A DNA stretch of 64,000 bases from Prochlorococcus sp. AG-347-M18 (GCA_003281165.1 QCCT01000003.1:1-64000), one strand, 5' to 3'. Positions 39,172 to 46,926 are shown, counted from the first letter of the stretch. The notes: generated by a model not told the origin, from the sequence alone. Numbers and translations: made by a program.

Positions 39172-39357
39172 ATGAATATTAATGATAAATCTGTTTTAGA
39201 AAAGCTTAATAAACTTATTGCCATTAATAGGCTAAATAAAACTCAAATTCTTCAAATGGTTAATTTAGTTTCAATATCAAATGATTTCATTGATTTAAAG
39301 GATAATTTGAAATGGGAAAGTTCTAAATCATTTCATCAAAATATTTATAATAAATAA
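39172..39357 (+). CDS. 61-residue hypothetical protein
   Basis: This is a soluble protein of about 61 residues, read from the ATG at 39172 (a TTG at 39142 would add ten). It is helical, with the sequence NDKSVLEKLNKLIAINRL then TQILQMVNLVSISNDFIDL. The composition is Asn- and Lys-rich like the rest of the region. No family is recognised. Confidence 0.4.
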   Translation: MNINDKSVLEKLNKLIAINRLNKTQILQMVNLVSISNDFIDLKDNLKWESSKSFHQNIYNK

Positions 39358-39451
39358 ACTCTTTGTTTGATAATTATGAATTCTTTAAATTTAAATGAGT
39401 AATATTTAAATGAATTAATTAAGAGTTTTATTTATAATTTATATGAGCTAT

Positions 39452-39625
39452 TCAAATTAATTTTTGATAATAATTATTCTTATAAGTAACTTGCTCTTGA
39501 CCACTAAAATTATGTGTTGTTTTCTTATCCTTGCTAAATGATTTAATTAATATTGTAGAAGTGATTATTATTATTAGTATGATTAGTAAATCTCCAACAG
39601 TAATCCCTCTCTCCTTAAGATTCAT
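39452..39625 (-). CDS. Pilin-like 57-residue membrane protein
   Basis: I start this at the ATG at 39625, giving MNLKERGITVGDLLIILIII then TSTILIK and a polar tail. The layout (short basic leader, Gly, then a hydrophobic helix starting with I-T-V-G-D) matches the type IV prepilin cleavage site, except that the usual Glu at position 5 of the mature protein is Asp. The frame also continues upstream to 39688 with a less likely start. The protein is far shorter than normal pilins. The function is unknown. Confidence 0.5.
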   Translation of the reverse strand: MNLKERGITVGDLLIILIIIITSTILIKSFSKDKKTTHNFSGQEQVTYKNNYYQKLI

Positions 39626-39787
39626 AATAAAACATATATTTTGTTTAAATATAGCCTTTTTTATTTGATAAACTATTATTTTTAACAAACGTGCTAATAA
39701 TATATATTAAGTAAATATAAAAACAATATTAAAATATAAAGACCATATTCTTTTGAGTCATATAAAAAAAATAGATAAATTCCTTAT

Positions 39788-39967
39788 ATGCAAGTCAAAA
39801 AAAAATTTATTAATTCTAATACACCTAATTTTTTCTCTAAAGAAATGATTATCACAAAAAAATCACTTAACGAAAATCAACTTAAGTTTACTTATCAGAA
39901 ACAGCTAATCTCAGATCTAGATTATAAGCACAAGGAATGGTCAAAATCGATTGACAGTAAATTTTAA
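39788..39967 (+). CDS. 59-residue basic hypothetical protein
   Basis: Read from ATG 39788 to TAA 39967, the product is polar and basic: MQVKKKFINSNTPNFFSKE, then KKSLNENQLKFTYQKQL and HKEWSKSIDSKF. No membrane span is seen. Its stop overlaps the stop of the convergent gene at 39964. The family is unknown. Confidence 0.4.
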   Translation: MQVKKKFINSNTPNFFSKEMIITKKSLNENQLKFTYQKQLISDLDYKHKEWSKSIDSKF

Positions 39968-40116
39968 AAGCTTTCGTTGATTATATTTAAAAGTTTCTTT
40001 CTTTTATTTATATTTTTCTCTTCCCAATGATGTGTTATTTCATCATTAATGATAGGTTTTGCTTCATAAGCTAGATACCAAAGAATAAATCCGGCAGGAA
40101 ATATTAAAATATGCAT
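39964..40116 (-). CDS. 50-residue membrane-anchored protein
   Basis: Read by hand from ATG 40116 to TAA 39964, it gives MHILIFPAGFILWYLAYEAK, then PIINDEITHHWEEKNINKRK. An N-terminal hydrophobic helix of about 17 residues is followed by a polar, basic tail. It ends inside the stop of the opposite gene (4-bp overlap). I do not recognise it. Confidence 0.5.
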   Translation of the reverse strand: MHILIFPAGFILWYLAYEAKPIINDEITHHWEEKNINKRKKLLNIINESF

Positions 40117-40151
40117 AGCAAAATTAGTTGACTTAAATCAAATATAGTGCA

Positions 40152-40179
40152 ACACTTGTAATGTGCAAGTGTGACACTT
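40152..40179 (+). promoter_or_regulatory. Overlapping palindromes upstream of the RHH gene (putative operator)
   Basis: Just upstream of the ATG at 40194 are two overlapping dyads. One has arms ACACTTG (40152-40158) and CAAGTGT (40166-40172) around a 7-base spacer. The second is the 13-base AAGTGT-G-ACACTT (40167-40179). Three copies of the same half-site in this position are typical of an autoregulated DNA-binding protein. A related palindrome follows the gene. The regulator binding it is inferred, not shown. Confidence 0.55.
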
Positions 40180-40193
40180 AATTTTTTTTAATT

Positions 40194-40559
40194 ATGCCCT
40201 CTCAAAGGAAAAGAATTGGGTTTTTGCCAAGTGAAGAAGTTCATGAAATTATTGAAAAATTGTGCACAGCTAATGAATTTAGTCAGTCAAAGGTTACAGG
40301 TTTATTGGTTGAAGAAGCGTTGAGGTCTCGAGGTATATTAAATGAATCTTTTGGTGAAAATAAAATCAATAACAGAGATTTAATCAATTATTCTTTTGAC
40401 CAAGAAACATTCCCTGAAAACAATAAATCTCCACTTTATTTAGACGACTATGCAGTTAATAAAAAAGTATTATCTGATGATATCAAAATGATGCATGAAT
40501 TTATTGAGTTTAAGTATTTTAAGAAAATTATGAAGCGAAATAATAATATTATTGAATAA
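40194..40559 (+). CDS. Ribbon-helix-helix type regulator
   Basis: The N-terminal 45 residues fit the ribbon-helix-helix fold: a basic strand (RKRIGFLP), then helix 1 (SEEVHEIIEKLCTANE) and helix 2 (SQSKVTGLLVEEALRSRG). CopG/Arc-like proteins bind DNA as dimers of dimers. The C-terminal 75 residues are polar with acidic stretches and may carry the effector or partner site. The gene lies between two sets of AGTGTnACACT palindromes, so autoregulation is plausible. At 121 residues it is larger than simple CopG proteins. Confidence 0.7.
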   Translation: MPSQRKRIGFLPSEEVHEIIEKLCTANEFSQSKVTGLLVEEALRSRGILNESFGENKINNRDLINYSFDQETFPENNKSPLYLDDYAVNKKVLSDDIKMMHEFIEFKYFKKIMKRNNNIIE

Positions 40560-40575
40560 ATAGTGTCACACTATT
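40559..40575 (+). promoter_or_regulatory. 17-bp palindrome at the end of the RHH gene
   Basis: AATAGTGT-C-ACACTATT is a perfect palindrome overlapping the TAA stop by one base. Its core AGTGTnACACT is shared with the site upstream of the gene. It is not followed by a T-run, so it does not look like a terminator. Confidence 0.5.
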
Positions 40576-40824
40576 AATGGTTTATGAGAATGCTTTTCAA
40601 TGTAATTTAGAAATTAAACTAAGATAAAAATTTTATATATTTCTAATTAACTTCTTAAAGAGGGATCCAAAATAAATTGAATCTTTAAAAATTCAGCGGA
40701 CTAAATCCTCGTGGAGATATGAACCTTAGCCCGCTTTAAAAAAATAGCAATAAAAAAATATAATTACAATAAGAATGTAAATTTACTTTTGATCTAAAAT
40801 TAGAATTTAAAACTCTAAATATAA
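40576..40824. other. AT-rich leader region with a structured GC block
   Basis: In this 249-bp gap there is one GC-richer block at about 40697-40736. Arms GCGGACTAA and TTAGCCCGC can pair with one mismatch over a 21-base loop. It stands out from the AT-rich background. It may be a small RNA or leader structure of the following genes; no known family was recognised. Confidence 0.35.
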
Positions 40825-40977
40825 ATGGCAGTAAGTGAATTAAATGAAGATACACAGGATCAAATATTTGATCTTCTTGAAAATCTTCAGCAAATAGAGA
40901 AACTTAAAAATAAAGATATTCGAATTTTGCTTGATAAGATAGTTAGAAAATATGGAGGAAAAGTAGTAAATAAATGA
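40825..40977 (+). CDS. 50-residue acidic helical protein
   Basis: Read by hand from ATG 40825, the product is MAVSELNEDTQDQIFDLLEN, then LQQIEKLKNKDIRILLDKIV and a basic tail. It is soluble and mostly helical. Its TGA overlaps the ATG of the next gene (ATGA), so the two are translated together. This coupling is the main clue to its role, perhaps as a partner or antagonist of the thioredoxin-like protein. Confidence 0.55.
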   Translation: MAVSELNEDTQDQIFDLLENLQQIEKLKNKDIRILLDKIVRKYGGKVVNK

Positions 40978-41363
40978 AACGCTTACTAATCCCTCTATTA
41001 GTTTTGCTTACTTCCCCAAATGTTCTCAATAGCTCCCATTTGTATAATAAGAAAGAACTTATAGTCACTTCAGAAAGCACTAGGGAATCTATCGAGTTGG
41101 CAAAATACCTTAAAGATAATGGTGTAGTTAAATATTCAGCATATTGGTGTCCTAATTGCCTTAATCAAAGTGAATTATTTGGTAAGCAAGCTTATAGAGA
41201 ACTTAATGTAGTTGAATGTGCAAGAGATGGCATAAACAGTCAAACTCAATTATGTATTGATAAAAAAATTAAAGGGTTTCCCACATGGGAAATAAATGGA
41301 AAACTAATTTTAGGTATACTTTCACTAAATGAGTTATCAAAGTTGACTGGATTTAAGAATTAA
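40974..41363 (+). CDS. Exported thioredoxin-like protein (VKOR C-terminal domain type)
   Basis: The 129-residue protein starts with a signal peptide (KRLLIPLLVLLTSPNVLNSS). Its single thioredoxin-like domain has the redox motif in YSAYWCPNCLNQSELFGK, then NVVECARDGINSQTQLCIDKK and GFPTWEINGKLILG. This is the pattern of the thioredoxin domain that is fused to VKOR in many cyanobacteria, here alone. It should act in the periplasm or thylakoid lumen on disulfide exchange. It follows a 50-residue ORF by a 4-bp overlap. Confidence 0.85.
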   Translation: MKRLLIPLLVLLTSPNVLNSSHLYNKKELIVTSESTRESIELAKYLKDNGVVKYSAYWCPNCLNQSELFGKQAYRELNVVECARDGINSQTQLCIDKKIKGFPTWEINGKLILGILSLNELSKLTGFKN

Positions 41364-41386
41364 GGAATAAGTAAGAAGATTAATGG

Positions 41387-41536
41387 CTAGATATTAAAGG
41401 TTATTTCTTGGGTCCCTTTCATACAACCTCCAGCTGGATAATTAATTACTTTTTTTGATATTAATCCAATACTTATAGCAATTATTCCAATACCAAATAA
41501 AGCCCTGGATCTTTTACTTGAGATGAGATATTTCAT
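41387..41536 (-). CDS. 49-residue single-span membrane protein
   Basis: Hand translation gives MKYLISSKRSRALFGIGIIA, then ISIGLISKKVINYPAGGCMK and GTQEITFNI. A basic N terminus precedes one transmembrane helix (about residues 13-27), with a Gly-Gly-Cys in the polar C-terminal part. It might be an exported or lumen-facing small protein. It converges with the thioredoxin-like gene. The family is not recognised. Confidence 0.55.
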   Translation of the reverse strand: MKYLISSKRSRALFGIGIIAISIGLISKKVINYPAGGCMKGTQEITFNI

Positions 41537-41754
41537 TGAGCGTTATTAATTATTAAATATTAGGGATTATGAGATTATTACGTGGATTTTAAAAAACACA
41601 TAAGTAACCCTAAATCTATATTTTTTTTAATAATTATAAGATACAAGATATCTTGAAAATCCTTAATTAATAGATGGTTATATATCTTTTTTACAGTATT
41701 TTTAGTTTGTATTTGACAGTCTTTTTATAATTAAAATGAGATTTTTCTTTTTTT
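41537..41754. other. 218-bp AT-rich gap with one 12-bp palindrome
   Basis: No coding frame with a convincing start is seen here. A perfect palindrome CAAGATATCTTG lies at 41644-41655. A TATAAT hexamer near 41726 preceded by TTGACA at only 7 bases is too close to be a normal two-part promoter. Confidence 0.4.
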
Positions 41755-41886
41755 ATGAAAAATAATGAATTTAATGTGACTCAAGGAATGGCGTTGTTAC
41801 TTTTGAAGCCATTAAATTTGCCCGCTAACTACGTCCTTAATCTCATAATTTATATAACTAACCCTAGTAACAATATTGGTTACTAA
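41755..41886 (+). CDS. Possible 43-residue membrane peptide
   Basis: The frame runs from ATG 41755 to TAA 41886, giving MKNNEFNVTQGMALLLLKPL, then a moderately hydrophobic C-terminal half (ANYVLNLIIYITN). It ends inside the last codons of the DUF1651 gene on the other strand. It looks like a small membrane-associated peptide, but there is no family support. Confidence 0.35.
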   Translation: MKNNEFNVTQGMALLLLKPLNLPANYVLNLIIYITNPSNNIGY

Positions 41887-42134
41887 GAGTCTTCCCAAAC
41901 TGGTTTGGTTCTCCTCCAACCTTGAGCTATTAACTTTTTCCATTCATCTCTAGCTTTATCAACTTTAAGTTCTTCTCTGGTTGTCATTAAAGGTGGTTCT
42001 TTTCCTAAAACACCAAGAATTCTTCCAGAGTCAATAAACATATATTCAAAAAATTTATCTTTATTTTGATTATTCTTTGAAAACCTTTTAACCCTTGAAC
42101 GATTCGAATTTATAAGCCAAAAATTTTCTATCAA
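41883..42134 (-). CDS. DUF1651 family protein
   Basis: The 83-residue protein follows the DUF1651 pattern of marine picocyanobacteria: ENFWLIN at the start, FIDSGRILGVLGKEPPLM, then DKARDEWKKLIAQGWRRTKPVW. It is soluble with no known function. It lies just downstream of clpS on the same strand (11-bp gap) and may be in its operon. Confidence 0.78.
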   Translation of the reverse strand: MIENFWLINSNRSRVKRFSKNNQNKDKFFEYMFIDSGRILGVLGKEPPLMTTREELKVDKARDEWKKLIAQGWRRTKPVWEDS

Positions 42135-42145
42135 TCTTAATTGTT

Positions 42146-42433
42146 TTATGTTTTCTCAATTGGAGCCATTGTTAATCCTTTGCTGAAAAGTTGCTCATGA
42201 TATAGCTCTGCCTGTTCAAGATTACCTCTCCACACCTCCGCCGATCCTCTCTTGTCAACTTTGATTGTTAGATCCCATGCCCTATTTTCACTCATGCTTG
42301 GGATTATTGTTAAAAGACAATTTGCGACATGCTGAAAAGTATTAAAATTGTCATCAAGAACTATAACCCTTGCTTCTGGATATTTTACTTTAGATTTCTT
42401 TGGATCTAAGACTGTGCCGAGTGAATTAAACAT
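42146..42433 (-). CDS. clpS: ClpS adaptor of the Clp protease
   Basis: ClpS delivers N-degron substrates to ClpAP/ClpCP. The 95-residue protein shows VIVLDDNFNTFQHVANCLLTIIP (shortened here to its core: LDDNFNTF) and the C-terminal AELYHEQLFSKGLTMAPIE block. The N-terminal tail (MFNSLGTVLDPKKSKVKY) is short, as usual. The Asn in DDNFNTF lines the N-degron pocket in known family structures. Confidence 0.93.
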   Translation of the reverse strand: MFNSLGTVLDPKKSKVKYPEARVIVLDDNFNTFQHVANCLLTIIPSMSENRAWDLTIKVDKRGSAEVWRGNLEQAELYHEQLFSKGLTMAPIEKT

Positions 42434-42501
42434 TATTTTCTTTAATAATTTAATTAAATCAATAATTAACCTATGTTTCTTAAATTAATAAGTATTTAAA
42501 A

Positions 42502-42575
<74 letters not shown>

Positions 42576-42604
42576 ATGGGAATATTGTAAGGCATTGGTT
42601 GTAC

Positions 42605-43087
42605 TTAATTACCATTTTGAAAATTTATTTGTTTGTGGGCCTCATATATAGCAATTCCACATGCTACAGAAAGGTTCAGACTTCTAACACCTTTTTGATC
42701 ATTGTTTCCAGTCTGTAAATTCGGCATAAATATTGATATTAAAAAGTCGCTTTTATTAATAATGGAATCTGGTAATCCTGAATCTTCTCTCCCAAATAGC
42801 AAAATATCATCTTGCTTAAATTTAAAATCCTTCAAGTAAGATCCATTTTTTTTACTAAAAGAAATTATTCTTTTTGTTGATTTTGACGTCAAAAATTTCT
42901 CAAAATTCTCATACTTATTAACAGTAACTAGAGGCCAATAGTCTAATCCTGCTCTTTTTAAATATTTATCCTCTAGTTTAAAACCCAAGGGCTCTATGAG
43001 ATTTAAAGGTATATTAAACGCAGCACATGATCTGGCAATATTACCAGTATTTTGCGGGATTCTAGGTTCAAAAAGAGCGACTTCCAA
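42605..43087 (-). CDS. trmL: tRNA (cytidine/uridine-34 2'-O)-methyltransferase TrmL
   Basis: TrmL methylates the wobble base of leucine tRNAs. The 160-residue SPOUT protein shows LFEPRIPQNTGNIARSCAAF at its start, the LLFGREDSGLP loop, and VRSLNLSVACGIAIYEA, all trefoil-knot motifs. The length is normal. It ends next to a tRNA gene by coincidence or by co-transcription, and its start is 2 bp from the cobU stop. Confidence 0.93.
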   Translation of the reverse strand: MEVALFEPRIPQNTGNIARSCAAFNIPLNLIEPLGFKLEDKYLKRAGLDYWPLVTVNKYENFEKFLTSKSTKRIISFSKKNGSYLKDFKFKQDDILLFGREDSGLPDSIINKSDFLISIFMPNLQTGNNDQKGVRSLNLSVACGIAIYEAHKQINFQNGN

Positions 43088-43089
43088 TT

Positions 43090-43650
43090 TTAAGAAGGTA
43101 TTTCAATACTTATTTCATCTATTTTGATTGCTCTGCCATTTATTGCTAGCCAATTATCTTTTGATATTTTGGTTATTCTCTTTTGAAGTTCGCCGATTCT
43201 TTCAATATAAGTATTACCAATTTTGTATTCAGAGACCAGACTCCAACCTACTTGTTCTCCAACAATAATTGTTATGCTTTTTCTTTTCATTAAGAGATCT
43301 ATAAGTGAATTCATTTTTGTTGACCATTCATTTTTTTCCTTGCCAATACTTTTCATAACGAATCCGCCAATCGAATCTATTAATAAGGGACCTTCTTCTT
43401 TCCTTAATGTATTTAATAGATCTGTCGTTTCTATTAATTTCCAATCTTTTGGCCTTCTTTTTCGATGTAGATTAATTTTATCTTGCCATTCTTTATCATC
43501 CAAATTGCTTTCAGATAAGGCAACATATGATAATTTTTTTACCTCCTTTGCAAGATGCTCAGCGAATTCACTTTTGCCACTCTTTGTCCCCCCTGTAATA
43601 AAAACTATATAAGATAAATATTCACTATTACTTAAATCTTTTGCATTCAT
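43090..43650 (-). CDS. cobU: Adenosylcobinamide kinase / guanylyltransferase
   Basis: CobU phosphorylates and GMP-activates adenosylcobinamide in the late steps of cobalamin synthesis. The 186-residue protein has the P-loop VFITGGTKSGKSEFAEHL near residue 17, then GPLLIDSIGGFVMK and VGEQVGWSLV. The length is typical of CobU/CobP. It sits in a run with trmL; other cob genes are not adjacent, as is usual in these genomes. It supports B12 synthesis together with cobN. Confidence 0.93.
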   Translation of the reverse strand: MNAKDLSNSEYLSYIVFITGGTKSGKSEFAEHLAKEVKKLSYVALSESNLDDKEWQDKINLHRKRRPKDWKLIETTDLLNTLRKEEGPLLIDSIGGFVMKSIGKEKNEWSTKMNSLIDLLMKRKSITIIVGEQVGWSLVSEYKIGNTYIERIGELQKRITKISKDNWLAINGRAIKIDEISIEIPS

Positions 43651-43660
43651 AAATTCTCTA

Positions 43661-43972
43661 TTATTTAGAGAAATACCACCATGTTGCTAAAGGAATAATT
43701 GTGGCAGCAATTAATAAACCTATAACTATATAAGTAGCAGTTGAACTCTCAGTATCTTTTGATCTCATAGTGTTAAAATTTGGATCCACTACGGGGTTAT
43801 CAATAGATGAAGGCTGACTTTTTTCGTAATTTATAACAGTCTTCTGTTGAGTAATACCAAAATATTTATTTATACCACTAATTTCTTTTGCATATGTAGT
43901 CGATGGGATAAAAGTGAATATTAAGCCAGTAAAGATAAGCGAAAGTATATATTTATTGATTTTTAGGTTCAT
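43661..43972 (-). CDS. Exported membrane-anchored protein, 103 aa
   Basis: The N terminus is a signal peptide (KYILSLIFTGLIFTFIPSTTYA, cut after Ala near residue 28). A polar lumenal or periplasmic stretch of about 50 residues and one C-terminal transmembrane helix (about 80-100, ATYIVIGLLIAATIIPLATW) follow. It lies between cobU and the complex-C assembly gene. It is conserved in related strains as far as I recall, but the function is unknown. Confidence 0.6.
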   Translation of the reverse strand: MNLKINKYILSLIFTGLIFTFIPSTTYAKEISGINKYFGITQQKTVINYEKSQPSSIDNPVVDPNFNTMRSKDTESSTATYIVIGLLIAATIIPLATWWYFSK

Positions 43973-44083
43973 TTTAAAAGGTTTTGGTTAATTATATATT
44001 AAAAACCATATGTTTGAGTAATTTTAAATGTTCTAAACAATATAATATTTGCATAATTTAATTAGGAATAACATATTTAAAAT

Positions 44084-44710
44084 ATGGGATTTAATGGAAA
44101 ATCATTAATATTTATCGGTGCAATACTCTTTATTTTTCAGATAGCAAATTTCATTTCAATAGATACAATCACTCCTGAGCTTGAGAGAGCACAAGTGTTA
44201 GCTGCAATAGCTTCATTAATTATTATTTTGATAGGTTTTTTATTTAAACAATTTCAACCATTAGCTGGCGAGAAAGCTGCTTTAAAAGGAGAAAATAAGT
44301 TTCTCTTCGATAAAAACATGCCGGATGAGGTTATTGATGAACTTGCCTGGGGTTCTGAAGCGATTTTAACCTCTACAGCAGCAGCAGCAATATTAATCCA
44401 CAATGATGGCATTAATATATTGAGGAGGGGAATCACTTCAAATAATGATTTTAAACCTGGGGAAACTTGTCTGAGATCTATAAAAGATATGAAATTAATA
44501 TCATTGGCAAACACTAAATTTTATCCAGGAAGAGATGAATTTTTTAATTTTTGTGCTGAAATTCCATCTATCTTAATTGTACCTATAAATAATAAGGCTT
44601 TTATATTGATAGGAGGCTGGAGTGCTAAGTGTTTTACGAAGTCTGATGAAAAATGGATTAATAACTGGTCCAAAAAAATTAATAATATTTTTTCAAAAAA
44701 TAAAATTTAA
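44084..44710 (+). CDS. Cofactor assembly of complex C subunit B (CCB2/CCB4 type, DUF2930)
   Basis: The 208-residue protein has two N-terminal helices (about residues 6-22 and 40-56), then a soluble domain ending ILIGGWSAKCFTKSDEKWI. This matches the cyanobacterial and chloroplast CCB family that attaches heme ci to cytochrome b6. The assignment rests on the two-helix layout and the GWS-x3-F-x3-DExWI end. It overlaps the convergent lptC gene by 4 bp. Confidence 0.78.
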   Translation: MGFNGKSLIFIGAILFIFQIANFISIDTITPELERAQVLAAIASLIIILIGFLFKQFQPLAGEKAALKGENKFLFDKNMPDEVIDELAWGSEAILTSTAAAAILIHNDGINILRRGITSNNDFKPGETCLRSIKDMKLISLANTKFYPGRDEFFNFCAEIPSILIVPINNKAFILIGGWSAKCFTKSDEKWINNWSKKINNIFSKNKI

Positions 44711-45336
44711 AAATAAATTATTGATTTAACTCTTTTATCTTTTGCTTCAAAACTTACTGATTCAGTATTTAAATTATAGAAAGCATTTTCTGAATTTATT
44801 TCATATTTATTTTCGTTATTTTCATCTTTAATTATATATTTTACTGGATTGAAAAATTCAATAATGTTATCTGAACCCAATTTGGCTTTTCCAGAATTTA
44901 AGATGATATTTTGATTTTCAAATCTTATATTCCCCTCTAATAGATAGTTAGTATTTTCTATATTCCAGATAAAATTATCAGCATTTAAAATATCCTCATT
45001 TTTTTTAAGAGTTTTTAATTTAACATTCCCTTTCAATTTAAGGAGTTTATTGTTTTCTGATAATGTAGATTCTTCTGAAGTAATAATATATTTAGTTTTT
45101 TCTCCTTTATAAATATTTATGGTTGGTTTTTTTAATTCAAATTTTAATTCACCTATGTCATAACTTGATTTTGTACTGGTAATTGAATATATTTTATCTC
45201 CACTTTTAGAGAAAATAGTCATATCTAAACTGTCTATTTTTTGTATAACTTTATTTTCATCAATTAGTGCTGGGGCGCAACCAACCATTAATAACGGAAG
45301 AAAAACTATTAATCTATAGATGTTGCTCATACTCAA
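44707..45336 (-). CDS. lptC: LptC-like LPS-export lipoprotein
   Basis: The protein has a lipoprotein signal with lipobox LMVGC, then a beta-rich domain with repeated short strands typical of LptC/OstA family (SEESTLSENNKLLKLKGNVKL, with alternating polar and hydrophobic residues). LptC relays lipopolysaccharide from the inner membrane LptBFG complex to LptA. The length (209) is normal. It overlaps the end of metG by 23 bp. Confidence 0.78.
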   Translation of the reverse strand: MSMSNIYRLIVFLPLLMVGCAPALIDENKVIQKIDSLDMTIFSKSGDKIYSITSTKSSYDIGELKFELKKPTINIYKGEKTKYIITSEESTLSENNKLLKLKGNVKLKTLKKNEDILNADNFIWNIENTNYLLEGNIRFENQNIILNSGKAKLGSDNIIEFFNPVKYIIKDENNENKYEINSENAFYNLNTESVSFEAKDKRVKSIIYF

Positions 45337-46858
45337 GCTTATTTATTATTGGATTAGGTTTAGGAAGACTTGAATTACTCATTAATAATCCCCAACTTAA
45401 TTGTTGTTTCCAAGGAATTTCTTCTCTGTATATAGAACCAAGTTGTTCATTAATTTTTGTAGATAATTCGGGCAATAAAGGTAGTAATAACAATCCTATT
45501 ATTCGGGTACTTTCTAAAACGTTATAAATAATTTGTTTAACTAGAGGTAGATTATCATTCTCTTTTATTAACAGCCATGGCTGATTATCATTCAAATACA
45601 AATTTGTATTGATTGCTAGGCTAAGTACTTCATTAGCTGCTAGATCTAATTTATAGTTTTCAAAGTTATAAATGTAGTTTTCGACTGCAGTTTTGACTGA
45701 ATTTTCTAATTTGTTTTCACATGAAAATTTTTCATTAGTTGGCACTTTATTATCAAACCATTTTCTAGACATAGATGATGTTCTATTTAATAAATTGCCA
45801 ATTGTATTAGCTAAGTCATTATTGATAATGTCAACAAATCTTCTATCTTGAAAGTCTCCATCATTTCCTAGTGATATGTCTTTAATGAGGTACCACCTTA
45901 CAGGATCATTTCCATATTTTTTAAGCAATAAATCAGGGTCAAGTACATTTCCCAAGCTTTTACCCATTTTTTGTCCCTCTCTTGTAAGAAAACCATGCCC
46001 AAAAACCTTTTTAGGAACTTTCATATTGGCAGAAATGAGCATTGCGGGCCAATATACAGCATGGAATCTCAGAATATCTTTACCAATAAAATGAACATCA
46101 GCTGGCCATCCTCCATTTATTGATTTTTCCAATGAATATTCGGTCGCCTCAGAACTAATGGCGCTTACATATCCAAGTAAAGCATCAAACCATACATAAA
46201 AGGTATGGTTATCGTAACCTGGGACTGGAATTCCCCATGTGACATTTGTTCTAGAAATTGAAAAGTCCTTTAACCCTCTAGATACAAAATTTATAATTTC
46301 ATTCTTTCTTTCTATTGGCTCTATAAAAGAAGGTTCGTTGATTATTTTCTCAATTTCCTTTTGATATTTTGAAAGCCTAAAAAAGAGATTCTCTTCATTT
46401 TTCCATTCTAAATTTTTTTGATGTATTGGACACTTGTATGTTGATGAGTTTTCAGGATTATCTTTAAATTCTTCACAACCGACACAGTACCAACCTTTTT
46501 GAACTCCCATATAGATATCATCTGATGCTTTTACTCTTTCATAAAATTCATTAACAACAAATTCATGATTTTTTGAGCTTGTTCTTATAAATTTATCAAA
46601 GGATATATTCCAATTTTTCCAATTATTTTTAAAGATTTCTGAGATTTCATCACAATGTGATTTTGGTTCAATACACTTTTCATTAGCTGTTCTTTGTATT
46701 TTCAAACCATGTTCGTCAACTCCAGTGATGAAAATAACATCTTCACCTGCAAGCCTTTTATACCTAGCTATTGAGTCACATATTATTGTTGTATATACAC
46801 TTCCTAAATGAGGTTTATCATTAACATAGTATAAAGGGGTAGTAATGACAAAAGTCAT
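45314..46858 (-). CDS. metG: Methionyl-tRNA synthetase
   Basis: The 514-residue enzyme charges both methionine tRNAs in this window. It has the HIGH-type YYVNDKPHLGSVYT at the start, the KMSKS-type GQKMGKSLGN near residue 300 and one zinc knuckle (CVGCEEF and CPIHQ, a CxxC/CxxH pair). The C-terminal EMAP-like dimer domain seen in longer MetRS enzymes is absent. The end overlaps the lptC start by 23 bp on the same strand. Confidence 0.97.
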   Translation of the reverse strand: MTFVITTPLYYVNDKPHLGSVYTTIICDSIARYKRLAGEDVIFITGVDEHGLKIQRTANEKCIEPKSHCDEISEIFKNNWKNWNISFDKFIRTSSKNHEFVVNEFYERVKASDDIYMGVQKGWYCVGCEEFKDNPENSSTYKCPIHQKNLEWKNEENLFFRLSKYQKEIEKIINEPSFIEPIERKNEIINFVSRGLKDFSISRTNVTWGIPVPGYDNHTFYVWFDALLGYVSAISSEATEYSLEKSINGGWPADVHFIGKDILRFHAVYWPAMLISANMKVPKKVFGHGFLTREGQKMGKSLGNVLDPDLLLKKYGNDPVRWYLIKDISLGNDGDFQDRRFVDIINNDLANTIGNLLNRTSSMSRKWFDNKVPTNEKFSCENKLENSVKTAVENYIYNFENYKLDLAANEVLSLAINTNLYLNDNQPWLLIKENDNLPLVKQIIYNVLESTRIIGLLLLPLLPELSTKINEQLGSIYREEIPWKQQLSWGLLMSNSSLPKPNPIINKLEYEQHL

Positions 46859-46926
46859 AAAGCTTTTTTATTAATACTAACAGATATTTTTTAAACTAAT
46901 AACAACCTATTTTGTTTATTATCTTA

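Noticed and set aside
40559..40575. Rho-independent terminator of the RHH gene
   Set aside because: The palindrome has a one-base centre, no loop of practical size and no T-run, which fits an operator better.
41715..41732. A sigma-70 promoter TTGACA...TATAAT
   Set aside because: The two boxes are only about 7 bases apart, far from the usual 16-18.
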